In this document: positions 1 to 12,165 of the stretch, one piece after another | How positions within the stretch are numbered: the stretch's first letter is position 1 | Layout of the letters: each line of letters starts with the position of its first letter | Assembly: GCA_021442155.1 (NCBI GenBank) | Contig: CM038220.1 | Coordinates: forward strand, 78,417,817-78,481,816 | Reading direction: 5' to 3' | Length of the DNA: 64,000 bases | DNA from: Cymbidium sinense | Taxonomy: Eukaryota; Streptophyta; Magnoliopsida; Asparagales; Orchidaceae | Made by a program: the position numbers and the translations under genes | The notes under the pieces: model-generated | What the model was told of the DNA's origin: nothing | Database searches by the model: none | What the model saw: the letters and a program-made list of their open reading frames with translations, nothing else

Positions 1-1230
1 ATTTTATGGTATCATCTTTTTTATCTTATGGATTTGGTTTTTATATTCTTGAAAGAAATTTGCATTTAAAATCATTTTTTATTTTATTTTTCATAGAATG
101 TGTATCATCAATAATATTTATTTTTTTTTCATCAATACAACAATCAAGATAATCTCATTTTAATTATTATTAGGAGATTTATAAACATTACTAATCTTAT
201 ATATTTAGGGTATATAAAATGCCTAAATATTATTATTTTAAAAAATAATATTGATTTTAAATGTCACATTAAAAATATTATTATCACTTATATTTTAAAG
301 ATGAAGTGTGTTTTTATGTAAATATAAAATTTTAGATGATAGATATATAAAATATTTTATTAATTCTTTTGGAGTGATGCATGGCTCTTTATTTATTGCT
401 TCATTAATGTTATGCGTGAGAATGCATAAAATTAATGCATAAAATTAAATTAGGGATTAATGGCCATTTGTAGAACGATTAATGGTATGGTCAGTAACAA
501 TTCATTCGTTGTCTTTGTGTTGGTTGTAGTGATTGTTATGGAGATTTTCATATAGTTTCTCTCGATTTAGGGTTTGTTTGGGGTGATTATCTTTTTTTTT
601 TAAAATATTGATTGTAAAATTATTGTGGTTGGTGTAAGTAAATTTTTTTTTTAAAAAATTTTAAACTTTAATTTTTTTTATAATCATGATATTTTTTTTA
701 ATTTTAAAAGTAAATTTTTATCATGATTTTTTAATATTTAAAATATTAATAGTTAAATCGATTATGATTGTTTTAGTTGTTTTTTATTTTGAAAATAAAG
801 CACTAAAAAAATTAACTCAAATGTATTCTTAGTATGCTCGCTCGAGTGAAATGAAGTTCAATATTAACTTGACCTTATCGATTGACTTGTCTATTTATTT
901 AGAACCCAAAATAAGTCAATCTATTATAAAAAATAGTATTTTTTTTTGTCTCATTGCAATATGAAAAATTTAATTCTTTTATAACTATAATTGATGCGAA
1001 GAGATAACTTATAACATTTAATTATATAATAATTATTTTCAATTAATGAATAGTGTAAATACATAGATTAAGATTTTTAAATTTTTCATATTATGAGATT
1101 AAATTTGCCAACTAACTTAATCTTAAATAAAATTAATTCTAGATATCCTTTCTTATAGATATCGATTTAATACAAATAGATTTAGGTTAACTTATGCGTT
1201 AACATATGTATACCTTGAGATATTGTCACC
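1..1230. other. A+T-rich intergenic DNA, no gene seen
   Basis: No open frame of useful length, no RNA gene and no clear repeat was seen. The stretch is rich in poly-A and poly-T runs and becomes the palindrome-bearing tandem array at its right edge. Confidence 0.6.
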
Positions 1231-2465
1231 ATAAATGATTTGTACCCTCGAGAGGTACATGATAAAATACCCAAAACCATCAAGCTTTCAAATTGCTTCC
1301 ATTGGAATGTAATGAATATTATCTCTAGAATTAGGCAAACTAAACAGGAAAAAAAAGGTCATATATGATCTGTACTCGGAGGTACAAATGCGATGCAAAA
1401 TACCCAGAAACCAACTTTCTTCATAAAGCGGAATGTAATGAACATTATCTCAAGAATTGGACAAAATAAACTAGAAAAGGCCATAAATATTTTGTACCCT
1501 CAAGAGTACAGAGATCAAACACCATCATCCAAAACAACCTTCAAATTGCTTCCATTGGAATGCCAATAATCTCAAGAATCGCAAAATAAAGCGGAAAAAG
1601 GCCATAATGATCACCCTTGGGAGTGCAGGAGAATGCAGTCTGAAAATACCAAAAAACCATCCAAATAGCTTTCTAATTGCATAAACGGAATGTAATGAAC
1701 ATTATCTCAAGAATTAGGCAAAATAAACTAGAAAAGAATATAAATGATTTGTACCCTCGGGAGTACAGATGCAAAATCCCATCCATCAAGCACCTTCAAA
1801 TTATTTCCATTGGATTGTAAACATAATCTCTCAAAAGATGCAAAATAAAGAAAAAGGTCATAAATGATCTACCCTTGGAGAATACAAAGAGTACAGATGC
1901 AAAATACCCCGAAACCATCCAAGCGGTTTCAAATTGCTTCCATTGGAATGTAATGAACATTATCTCTAATCAGCAAAATAAATTAGAAAAAGCCATATAT
2001 GATTGTACCCTCAGAGAGAGTACATATACAAAATATCCCGAAACCATCCAAACGACTTTCAAATTACATAAGCGGAATGTAATGAACATTATCTCAAGAA
2101 TCGAAATAAAATAAAAAAAAGGCCATAAATGATTTGTACCCTCGGGAGAATGATGCAAACACCCATCGAAACCATCCAAGCACCTTCAAATTGCTTCCAT
2201 TGGAATGCCACAAACATAATCTCAAGAATGAAAAAATAAGCGAAAAATATAAATGATCACCCTCGGAGGGTACAGAGAGTCTGATAAAATACCCAGAAAT
2301 CATCCGACTTTCAAATTGCTTCCATTGGAATGCCAATATAATCTCAATAAGCAGACAAAAAAAAGGCCAATACGTACCTCAAGAGAGGTACAAGTACATA
2401 TGAAAAACTTATAAAAAATAACTAGTCACCCTCGCTTCCATTGGTAATGTCGTACATATTTATTA
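1231..2465. repeat. Diverged ~150-bp tandem array, left block 1
   Basis: About eight imperfect units. Each has a palindromic core resembling GTACCCTC(A/G)AGAGTAC, then a 'caaaatacccnnaaaccatcc' type spacer, then a stretch close to TTGCTTCCATTGGAATGTAA and an A-rich tail. The same unit type recurs at 4905-6515, 41482-45160, 45681-46120 and 49262-51395. In this block the units are shortened by many small deletions, and some palindromes are changed on both arms (2374-2391). The orientation matches the arrays right of 41 kb and is opposite to that at 35639-36420. Short open frames here are by-products of the repeat. Confidence 0.9.
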
Positions 2466-2922
2466 CTCTGATTGAATGATTACAAGGTCCTTAGCGGAGA
2501 TTAACTCAATAACTCTTAAAGCTACAAAGCGACTGGAGAAAATCTCCCTTATCTAAAACATCTTGGTATGCTGTTAAGTTAAAGAGAGTCATCTTAGGGA
2601 CTCTAAAGCATTCTGAAAAGATTGGTCGAAGAACACAAAACTAGATGATGTCATTATTTATTTTCTTGAAATAATATCCATCATCGACTTGTACCCTTGT
2701 AGATTGATTGATTGTGCTCGAGTTAAATTCTGTAAAAATATATTAGTTGATGATTTCTTACAACATCGATCGTGATATTAATTTACGAAAAATACTCGGC
2801 ATACGAGAGAAAGGTGATGCAACTTGTGAAAACACATTCCATACTATCGGTACTTTGGTTTACGCAACAATAAAGTAGAATGGTTTGAAGATTAACAGTA
2901 ATATTTTAAATACTAAAACTAA

Positions 2923-4895
2923 TCATAAATAGAAAATTACTCTTGGCTTTCTTGGATCTCTCCCAATATCCCTTAAGCTTGAGTTGGAAACACCCTTTGG
3001 GCGTTGCTTAAGCGGATCCTTTAAGATGTCTTTTCCTTGTATGTTATGATTGACTTCTTCTTCTCTCATTTGAGGAGAATTCTCACTTATTATAGAGTCG
3101 GCATCATCATATAGTTTTTTTAAGGATCTAAGCATATAGTCCTCAGCTCTCTTATTGTCCTGTGCCCTGACGCTTATTTGATATGCATATCGACTTATGT
3201 TATTTCAAAAAATAATGCCAGTAGCATTTCCATCTGTGCTTTCCACATCTCTTAATTTTTTGTATGCACTATCAATGTAAATATCCCTCTTTGCTCTGGT
3301 AGACCATCGCATGAGAAGATACTTGTCAGGAATCACGCATCTTCACTAAGAACTTCGATGATTGGGCACAAAGTAATCCCATCATTTCAAATTTTTTGCA
3401 AGTATAAGTTACATTTAGGGTAGTCCCATCTAAATGCACAGTCCATATTTTAGATGTATTTTTATTCTCTAAGTTTCTCACCAAATACTCAATGGTGCTG
3501 TCATTTGACTTAATTACTGATAGGCCTCCAACTCCATGCAAAAAATTCCTCCTCAAACATAGTATAAACCTTTCTTGTATAAAACATAGCGACTTATTTT
3601 AGAATTTGGTCTTAACAACAAAACAATCAATGGCCACTACACTTGAACTCTTTATGTTCATTCCGGTGCCATGTCTTCATAACCTTTTCCAACCCCAAGA
3701 AATAATCTGTGAGCGAACTTGTTGGTTTAGATATTCCGTGACATACGTTGTTCGTGGACTCACTACGTTGCGTTGACAAGATGCCCATATAGAATGAGTC
3801 CTGCTGAATGTAGTGGACCACTTGGATCTAATTTTATAAAGCTCAGACAACCAAGCATGATCATGCAAATTGCCTTCTTCTAGCATGGCAGACCAAGCTT
3901 CTTCAAACTCTTCCTCTGAGTCACATTTGCTCATGCATGTATAAAATAGCCCTTGTACCCTCTTATTACTATTAAAGCAGTGAACCTTGGAAGGAGCTTT
4001 CTTCAAAATATGCCATTGGTACAACCTATGATGAGTATCTAATACAATTTGATAGCTCTTGCCATGCGATCTTGATCGGTGAATATTGTTATAAGATGTT
4101 ATCACTAAAGAAATGTTTGGAATAGCCATGAGAATTATTGTGTCTCTTCGATAAAAAAACTCCAAATAATACATTTTTTGTGATGATTCACAACAAGAGG
4201 GGCACAAGATTATATTTATTGAGTTGATAGCTTGTATAAAAACTATCACATCCCAAAACAATCATATTATCTGGACATGCCATTGCTCCAAAACTTAAGT
4301 AATCTCATCAACTTGTACATGCAAACATCCATCCAACCTTTCCTTAAACAACTATTAATGCATTCTCACCATTCGCAATCCTCGATCTTTTCTCTTTCAA
4401 TAAAATTGAAAGCATCTCTTTTGTGAACCCAATATTCTACCATCAACTTCCTCGGTAGATAGTTGAATGCATCGTTGCTCTAATTCCGACCTCATTATGT
4501 CTTCGCCTTCATCGCTAATGCATCGTGATCAGAAGATGTAGTCGTGAATCGCAAGAATGATTATGACTTTCGTACATTTTTAATCGTCAATTCCCTCAAA
4601 TCAGCAGAGAATCTAATCATGGCGGACAACCAGTTCTTGTATCAATTTTACGGAATTTTGTTAAGCCATTTAGGCGGCTTCTTGACCGGTTTTGCACATA
4701 GAAAATCTTTTGATTTCAATTTCTTGAGTTTGACCAATAACTAGTATGGTCCTTGAACACCAATTTGATGTGCATAATCACGGATGCATACCTCAGTTTC
4801 ATTCAGCGATGGTGCCAGGAGTTTCCAAATTTGGGTCATTAGACATCACGACTTCATCATACTTGCTCGTTGACGCATTCATGGCCAAACATCCA
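2923..4895 (-). pseudogene. FAR1-type MULE transposase, decayed (left copy)
   Basis: This is a remnant of a Mutator-like transposase of the FAR1/FHY3-related class. Read on the minus strand, the order is as follows. The N-terminal FAR1 region lies around 4600-4890 and is badly shifted; pieces such as DYAHQ and 'MSNDPN' match the right-hand copy. The MULE transposase core lies at about 3627-4261, with TDQD at 4069-4080 and 'HRLYQWHILKKAPSK' in a neighbouring frame. A SWIM-like zinc finger lies at 3326-3556 (TCKKFEMMGLLCAQ), and a basic C-terminal tail with 'KDPLKQRPKGVSN' at 2923-3135. Several frameshifts separate these pieces, so no product is expected. In the SWIM finger the first Cys is Tyr and the His is Gln. 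Non-coding DNA at about 2470-2922 also matches the segment downstream of the right-hand copy (38860-39394). Confidence 0.85.
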
Positions 4896-4904
4896 AAAAT
4901 ATGT

Positions 4905-6515
4905 GACATCTGGATGCAAAATACCAGAAATCATCCAAGCGGTCAAATTGCTTTCATTAGAATGTAATGAACATAATCTCAAAGCAGGAAAATAAATTGG
5001 AAAAAGGTCATAAAGATCAGTACTCAAGAGAGAATGCAAAAAACTCCCGAAATCATCAAGTAGCTTTCAAATTGCTTCCATTGGAATGCCTAAATATAAT
5101 CTCAATAAACAGACAAAATAAATTTGAAAAAAAAGGCCTAAATGATTACTCGAGAGGAATGCAGTCTGAATGAAAAAAAAATAACCATCACCTCAAGCCG
5201 ATGTAATGTAATGAACATATTTACTCCAAGAAGGCCAAAATAAACTGGAAAAAAGGCCATAAATGATCTGTACCCTCAAGAGAGATGTAGAGAGTACAGA
5301 TACAAAATACCCCCCTAGAAACCATCCAAATAGCCTTCAAATTGCTTCCATTAGAATGCCCTAAATATTAACTCAGGAACCAGGCCAAAGAAATTATGAA
5401 AAAAATGTCATAAATGATCTGTACTCTCAAGAGAGGTATAGAGAGTAAAGATGTAAAAAACCACAAAACCATCATCCAAATGCTTCCATTGAAATGTAAT
5501 GAACATAATCATAAGAACTACAAAATATGGAAAAGTCACTAAATGATCTACCCTCAAGAGAGTGAGAGATGAGTAAAATACCCCGAAACATCAAGCGACC
5601 TCAGTTGCTTCCATTGGAATGCCCAATATAATCTCAGAAGGAGATAAATTGAAAAAGTAGGCCCTAAATGATCTACCCTCAGAGAGAGGAGAATATAGAT
5701 AAAAAAAAAATCCGAACCATCCAAACAACCTCCAAATTGCTTACATTTGAATGTAATGAACATAATCTCAAGAGACAAAATAAACTGGAAAGAAGTCTAA
5801 ATGCTGTACTCAGAGTGCAGAGTCTGAGATCAAAACCCCAGAAACCATCCAAATAGCCTCCAAATGCTTCCATTGGAATGCAATGAACATAATCTCAAGA
5901 AGCAAAATAAACTGAAAAAATTGCCACAAATGATGTATCAAAGAGGTACGAGTATAAATACAAAATACCCGAAATCATCCAAATAGCCTCAGATTGCTTC
6001 CATTGGAATGCCTAAATATAATCTCAAGAGAAGGCAAGATAAATTGAAAAAAGTAGGCTAAATGATCTGCCTCGAGAGATGAGAGTAAAAAAAATCTCTA
6101 AAACCAAAACCAAATTGCTTGAATGTAATGAATATAATCTCAAGAAAGGCAAAATAAAGAAAAAGAAGTCCTAAATGCACTTCTCGGGAGGTATGAGAGT
6201 CTGATAAAAACCATCTAGAAATCATCTAAGCAACCATCAAATTACTTCCATTGGAATGTAATGAACATAATCTCAAGAACCAAACAAAATAAACTAGGAA
6301 AAAAAGGCTAAATCTCTCAGGAGGTATAAGAATCTGATCAAAATCAAATCAAATTATTTCCATTGGAATGCCTAAACATAATCTCAAGAAATAAGCGAAA
6401 AAATCTCTGCACAGAGAGGTATAGAGAACATATCTGAAATAATACTAAAAGTAAAAATTCAACCAATCCAAATTGCTTCTGGAATGTAATGAACATATTC
6501 TCTTCGAATGGCGGA
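4905..6515. repeat. Diverged ~150-bp tandem array, left block 2
   Basis: About eleven units of the same repeat as 1231-2465, in the same orientation, directly upstream of the left FAR1-type gene. Units share the 'TTGCTTCCATTGGAATG' segment followed by either TAATGAACATAATCTC or a shortened CC(T)AAATATAATCTC variant. The palindromic cores are heavily damaged. The array gives way at about 6515 to the conserved terminal block. Confidence 0.9.
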
Positions 6516-6544
6516 ATATCACTAACAAACAGTAGAAAATTATC

Positions 6545-6905
6545 GAAACATTACAGATGAATTTTTATTTAATACATCTTTAAATTTGGTTATTTTCTCA
6601 ACGTTCTCCATCTTCATGGTTCTTTTGTAAAAAATGAGATTTTCTATTTCTCTTCGACTCGATTTGCACGAAAAAAAATAACCTAAACCCTAAATCTGTC
6701 TATATATTTCTTTTAAATTCCTCATTCTTCCAGCGATGCTTCTTCTCCATTTGTTTGAGCGAGGCAGCGGTCGGCCGGGGAAGCGTCATGAATCTGCACC
6801 ATCCCTTTAGCCGTCTTCTTTAATTAGCTAAACAGGGAAAAAAATCGACGGCCATGGATTGAGTCCGCCGCATAAAACTACGTGCGGACTCGACAATATT
6901 TTCTC
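6545..6905. mobile_element. MULE terminal-type block with hairpin (left)
   Basis: This block matches 45270-45680 and 51500-51843. Shared parts are a pyrimidine/A-rich stretch with 'CCTAAATCT', the 'TTTGTTTGAGC...GGCCGGGG' segment, and the end 'AATATTTTCTC'. Just before that end, GAGTCCGC (6861-6868) and GCGGACTC (6884-6891) form a perfect 8-bp stem around a 15-nt loop. All three copies lie next to the 146-bp arrays in the same orientation, which suggests one terminus of the element family. No opposite terminus was found, so the terminal role is inferred. Confidence 0.6.
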
Positions 6906-7367
6906 GCAAGACAGTTAAAAAAAAAATGTACAGCTCATGAGGGAATAATTTTTTTATTTTATAATAATTTTCTCACCATTATCATAGTGAAAAGTGTTAG
7001 CTTTCGGTGATTCAAAAGAGTGAGCAAGGGAGATGGCTTGAAAATGAGTGAACAAAATTTATACTTGACCAATGTCTATAGAAGATGAATTTTGAATTGA
7101 ATATTGTGAAATTCAAGCAATATTTCTATTTCAAGTGTTTGATGAAGTACATTCCAATGATAAATTGACTGTAATCTTAGGTTAAATTATTGTTTATTGT
7201 CACAAGAATAATCACATATACTGTTATATATATATATATAGTAATTTTCATTGCATAAATTATTGGAATTGAAATTAGTAATGCTCTTCTAATTGTTTGA
7301 GATCATTAATAATTAGGCCAGTTAAGTTTTCCCCAATAAGCTCCTTAATCGCTGCGTGAAGCATTAG
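6906..7367. other. A+T-rich spacer, no gene seen
   Basis: It contains the first copy of a ~200-bp direct repeat (7081-7282) and a short TA run at about 7225-7241. No coding region was recognised. Confidence 0.6.
7081..7282. repeat. Direct repeat, copy 1 of 2
   Basis: This segment, from GAAGATGAATTTTG to AAATTAGTAAT, recurs at 8472-8675 in the same orientation. Both copies carry a TA microsatellite in the same internal place, very short here and about 63 bp in the second copy. The foldback element lies between them. Confidence 0.8.
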
Positions 7368-7978
7368 CTTCTTTTTTTTTGAATTTATGTTTTTTTTAAT
7401 GAAAATTTTCATTAAGCTAATTCCATTATTTTGATTTTTAGATTATTTCTGAGCATCAATAGGTAATGATGAAACAACAGATGTAAGAGGACCATAAGTT
7501 AAGAGAGATGGGTCATCTTAAGCCCTTCGGTTAAAATCACAATGATCCTAGAAGCTTACTTCAGTTGGGCACACAAACACATCTATTTCAATTACGATCT
7601 ACCGAGCCTAATCTACAAGTGACTAGACTTAATGGCCCTAGACTGCAACTCTGATAACATATCAAACTATATTACGTAGTGACCAACATAAAATAAAAAT
7701 AAAAAAGGCCGTCAAGTCTAATCTCTTATAGATTAGGCTAGACAGGTTGCAATTGAAAGAGATGTATTTGTGTGCCCAATTGATGTAAGCTTCTAAGATC
7801 ATTGTGATTTTAACCAAAGGGATTAAGCAGACCCGTCTCTCTTAAATTACGGTTCTCTTCCATCTATTATTATATCATCACCTCTTCATGCTCAGACATA
7901 ATCTAAAAATCAAAATAATAGATTTAGCTTAATGAAAATTTTCAAAAAAAATAAAAAAATAAAATCATTAAAAAGAAG
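7368..7978. mobile_element. Foldback element with ~270-bp inverted arms
   Basis: The left arm (7368-7637) and the reverse complement of the right arm (7707-7978) match nearly throughout. Shared segments include AATGAAAATTTTCATTAAGCT, GTTAAAATCACAATGATC and GCCTAATCTA. The loop is about 69 bp (7638-7706). Both ends read CTTCTTTTT. No coding capacity and no convincing target-site duplication were seen. This is the layout of a foldback or long-TIR MITE. A transcript would form a long hairpin that could feed small-RNA production, which is inference. The family was not identified. Confidence 0.8.
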
Positions 7979-8317
7979 TTAATTATTCAAATTCACAATT
8001 ATGTTAATTTATTTTGAGGTTATAGCTCCGCATATAAGAATTATTCTGCTCTTCTCATACGTGCTCCTGTTTAACACATGCCATGCATGTAATAGGTTAG
8101 AGTTATGATTGATCAATTAATCAGAATGATGTAGAGGTTCTCAAACTGGTGATGAAAGAGTTGATGCTGTTACAAAATAGTTTAGAAAGCACATCAATAT
8201 TATATATTTACATATGTGTTTCATGTAAATATTTGTTCTCTTTAAACATTCAAATTAATTTCGTGTGCCTGCAATGAAAAATATAATTATGATAAGATCA
8301 GAGTGAATTATTTTCAT

Positions 8318-8370
<53 letters not shown>

Positions 8371-8471
8371 GTATGCACAAATATGTTTAATTAGTTGCAT
8401 ATATATCATTTGAACATAAAAAAATTGTGCAATATTACCTACACAGAGAGAGAGAAAGAGATAGATTACTT
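7979..8471. other. Spacer with TA microsatellite, no gene seen
   Basis: A+T-rich DNA between the foldback element and the second direct repeat. An uninterrupted (TA)n run occupies about 8322-8368. No gene was recognised. Confidence 0.6.
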
Positions 8472-8568
8472 GAAGATGAATTTTGGCTTGATATTGCGAA
8501 ATTCGAGCAATATTTCTATTTCAAGTGTTTAATGAAGATAAATATAGATAAATTATATTTAATCAGAG

Positions 8569-8636
<68 letters not shown>

Positions 8637-8675
8637 ATTTTCATTCAATAAATAATTGGAACTGAAATTAGTAAT
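8472..8675. repeat. Direct repeat, copy 2 of 2, with expanded (TA)n
   Basis: Second copy of the 7081-7282 repeat. It contains a pure (TA)n run at about 8571-8632, far longer than in copy 1. An open frame that crosses the run reads only Tyr-Ile repeats and is not a gene. Confidence 0.8.
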
Positions 8676-9705
8676 AAGAAAGTGATTACCACGCGTGTTC
8701 AATAGTAATTTACCTTAGTAGAGCCGATGTTTAGTGGATTTAGATTGAAAGGTAGATTGATTTGAAAAAAATGAAGCCCTATTGAGATATTTGTTGAGTA
8801 CCTCTTCACTGAATGCTCTGAAGATTGAATCACCGCTGAGGGTCGCCGGATTAAGCGAATCCAATTGGAGAACTCAGAACTCCTAAAACTTTCGGGATGG
8901 AGAATGGGGAGTGTAATATGTCCAATTGTAGGGAATGGAGCCAGTTAGTAGGCCTTGGTGAAGGTGAGGCCTGTTATTGGGCGGAGGAGTGAAAGGAAGT
9001 TTGTAGGAGGTGGGGATGGTGCCGTCGGGAAATTATCCCGCAAACGGGAAGGGAGCCATGCCACGTAAATCCATATACGAGATAATAAACTGCAGCATCT
9101 ACGCAAGCTAAGGCCGCCACGTGGATATAAATGGAAGGTGGGTTGCTGCAGTAAGAAACGGAGAGAAAATGGCTTTTGGAATGAAGCTGGGAATTGCAGA
9201 TCTGGTGAAGATAAGAGAAGAGTCAGTCCTGCGCATGTGAATGGAGGACGGAGAGAGGAAGCCGAGCTGAGTTGGTCTTGGGCATTGAGGGAAGGAGACA
9301 AGCTGCTGAGGTCGTGCGAGCTAGGCTGCTGGGGTTTCAGCTTCAAGAGCAGAGGACGTCCGTCTCATCTCGTCGAACTTTGGGGAGAGGATTTCACATC
9401 GAGACGCGTCGATGGGGGAGACGCAGGAAGCCTGGAAGACCCATACTGGTGGTGGGTTCACTCACGTGAGAGGCGAAAGTTGGCTTTGTTTAGGAGTTTG
9501 GAAGAAGAGAAAGAGACTGGGATGGGGGTTTCGGTTGGAGCAGCGTAGGCGTGGTCTGTTCGGTCTAGGTTGTGGTCGATGAATGAGACGGAAATGAGAA
9601 TGGCCAGGGCAAGCTCGGTGCAGGGAGGGCTGAGTGCAGGTTTTGGGGGTGGTTGGGAGAAGCCAAAGGTTCGATCCTGAGTGTAGCAACAGCATGAGAG
9701 GAAAA
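8676..9705. other. GC-rich block, unrecognised, possible gene remnant
   Basis: This kilobase is clearly more GC-rich than its surroundings. It carries overlapping open frames on both strands: 9138-9548 (+, 136 codons) and 8945-9346 (-, 133 codons, Pro/Ser/Leu-rich). A G-box CACGTG lies at 9118-9123, with TATAAAT just after it at about 9126. No protein family was recognised in any frame. The high GC alone would lengthen chance frames. It could be the promoter and first exon of a lost or captured host gene. The block stops exactly where the duplicated segment begins (9706) and has no counterpart in the second copy. Confidence 0.35.
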
Positions 9706-10650
9706 GGGAGAGAGGAGTCACGAGGTTGCTAGTTTTACGTGAAAAAAGGGTCTGTTTTTTTATGAGCTGCTAAGACCGATTCTCCGAGCTTCTGCTTCTC
9801 GTGTTTCATTTTTTCTCTTTTGGGCGAGATGAGAGAAGGTGACAGAGAATGGCAGATAAGGTGGATCCGAAGAAGGAAATTAATGGCTCCATCTAATTTT
9901 TGTAATCATGCCAATCTTGTGTAAGTTGATTTTTTTAAATAATCAGATAAATTATAATAAATAAATTATATTAATAATCAAAATTTAATAATCAATTATA
10001 TTAATTAAATAAATAAATTTTTTTCAGATTCAAATAAAATTTAATCATAAAATTTTAATTTATATTTCTTATTATATTATTTAACATTTTTCTCTATTTC
10101 TTTTTTTATTATTATATTATTTAATAGTTATAACTTAATCTTAATATTTCATATATAAATTTATTTGATTCTAATAATATATAGTCTTTAAAATTTAATA
10201 AAATTATAAAATTTGTAACTTTATTTTTAAATATTAAATGCATTCATTTCTCAAAGAAGCTTTATATTTTAATTTATATATTTAAGAGGCAAAAAGTAAA
10301 CTATTATATTAGGGACCGATTAATATATAGTCAATAACACAATAATAAAAGAATGATTTATTTTATCGATTCACTGTTTGATATTGGGGGCTTTCAGCTA
10401 GCAATAGCTTTGTCGAGCATATCTTGATGGGAGAAGTTTGCCATTGCAAACTCACCACATTTAATGATGGTCACCCAACTATGGCTAATGAGAAAGTTGT
10501 CTTGATGTTCATTTGAACTAGCATGCTATATTGGACTTAGCATCTACTGCTGTTTCGCTTAGAGCTTGGCACCTCAATGTTTTTAAGTCTTACCCAATTA
10601 ACACCTTAAGAGATATATCTAACCACATTCTTATATTTCAATTCAAGCAT
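9706..10650. other. A+T-rich duplicated flank, no gene seen
   Basis: A G+C-richer start (9706-9890) passes into very A+T-rich DNA with no coding region. The site GCAATAGC (10401-10408) is the empty counterpart of the MITE target in copy B. Confidence 0.6.
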
Positions 10651-12165
10651 ACAAATCAGTTTATTTCAATTGATCATGATTAATAAAGTCACACCCAAAT
10701 CAGTTTATTTCAATTGATCATGATTTGTGAAATATTGATGATACTTTTGATGATGATAATTGAGATTTATTATGTGCTTTTTATTAGTTTCTCTTTTAAG
10801 CCTTCTATAGCACATTCCATATGAGAGAGATCATAAACTTAGAAGATGTGAAGAACTCCATTTCATTAAAAGATGTCAGTTATGATCTCAAGGGTATTGA
10901 TAAAGAAAAGTAGAGCTAGAGGTTGTTTGTGAGTGACCAATGAAAAATGGTCTTCTGTTAGCAGGAATAAGACTTATTTTCAATGCAAAAAGTAATGGCA
11001 TATCAAGTATGCCATTATAATATGGAAACAATATTAGCCTAGTGGTTGGAAGCTTCAACCAAGAGGTCATGGACTCAAAGCATGCTTATGTGTTGTGTGT
11101 GTGAGTTTGCCATTAAATTATCTTAAATGTCCCAAAAAAGTATGTCATTATAATCATGTTTTTGTTATTGAATGTGGTAACTTATTGAAACTATGTAGCA
11201 AGGGAGAAGACACTTGTCGAAGGTTCAAGTAAATAGAAGGGCAATACATTGGGCCCAAGGATTGCTTTATAAGGAGGATAATGAAGACTAAGAAAGATGA
11301 AAAAAGGGGAGAGAAGGAATACCAATCAAATTATCTTTAGAGTAGTTCAGTTAACTAACCTAAGTCCATTTTATTGCTATAAAATGTTTACTTAACTCTT
11401 GATTACTATGGTAAGGTAATATAAGGTTAGATTTAAAAAGAAGAGAAAGTAAATGTTGCAACCCCTTTGATAGAGAGGAAGAGAAAATGCTTTTATAAAT
11501 GAATTACAGAAATTTTAAAGATGAGAGAAAAAAAAGACTCTTAACCTTATAAAGAATTTATTCCTCTTCCTCTCTTAACCTTTTTTTTGTCTTTGACTTA
11601 CTTCATGGTCACCTTATTGATAACTTGGTTGAAACATATGATATGAGAGTGAATCTATCATGTGATGATGGCTTTGGCAACATGGAGTCTTGGATGTTGG
11701 TGTTTTAGTATGTTTCCACCTTATTAAAGGGGTGGGCATTTGAGGAAGAAACATGAGCGAGAGCATGCCAAATAAATTTAAGAGAAAGGAATGTGTGCAA
11801 AGATCACTTGGGTAGCAAATAGTGGTTTAGAGGTCATGATTTGGCTTTGTTGGCGTAGTAAATGCTTTGACTATGATGGAGTGGTAAAGAGCATATAAAG
11901 GCCTTTTCATAAATATTGATGCATCATATTGTTTTTCTTTATGTTTTCCTTATCGCTAAAGGAAAATTGATAAATTGAGTGGACTAGAGTAAATGATGGA
12001 TAGCTTAAGAGAGCTAAGAGGTTTTCTAAGTGAATTCTTAAATTAACCCACCCAAGGGCATGAAGAAGGGTATCAATTGAAAGGCATTTGAGTGGTGTGA
12101 TATAAAGTTTTATGAGACTAAAACTTGGTTACCACTAAGATGATTAGGAATGCTATTAGGTTTTA
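10651..12165. other. Copy A-specific stretch, no gene recognised
   Basis: Alignment to copy B stops at about 10650 and resumes at about 12166. The stretch opens with a ~30-bp direct repeat, 'CAAATCAGTTTATTTCAATT' plus 10 bases, at 10655 and 10699. A tRNA-like SINE signal sits near 11035. No protein family was recognised in any frame. Confidence 0.5.
11020..11115 (+). mobile_element. Possible tRNA-derived SINE fragment
   Basis: TAGCCTAGTGG (11035-11045) resembles a pol III A box. GGACTCAAAGC (11071-11081) is a degraded B box at nearly tRNA-like spacing, after 'CAACCAAGAGGTCATGG'. A G/T-rich tail (TGTTGTGTGTGTGAG) follows. A related stretch at about 53715-53775 in copy B keeps the B-box half (GGTCTTGGGTTTAAGTC) and the same tail. 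SINE identity is inferred and no target duplication was checked. Confidence 0.35.

Noticed and set aside
8427..8651. Open frame with long Tyr-Ile repeats
   Set aside because: It is a translation of the (TA)n microsatellite. The same holds for frames at 57623-57941 and 16745-17006, apart from the LINE part of the last.
9138..9548. 136-codon plus-strand frame in the GC-rich block after a TATA-like site
   Set aside because: The TATA-like site is too close to the start codon, a longer competing frame overlaps on the other strand, and no family was recognised.
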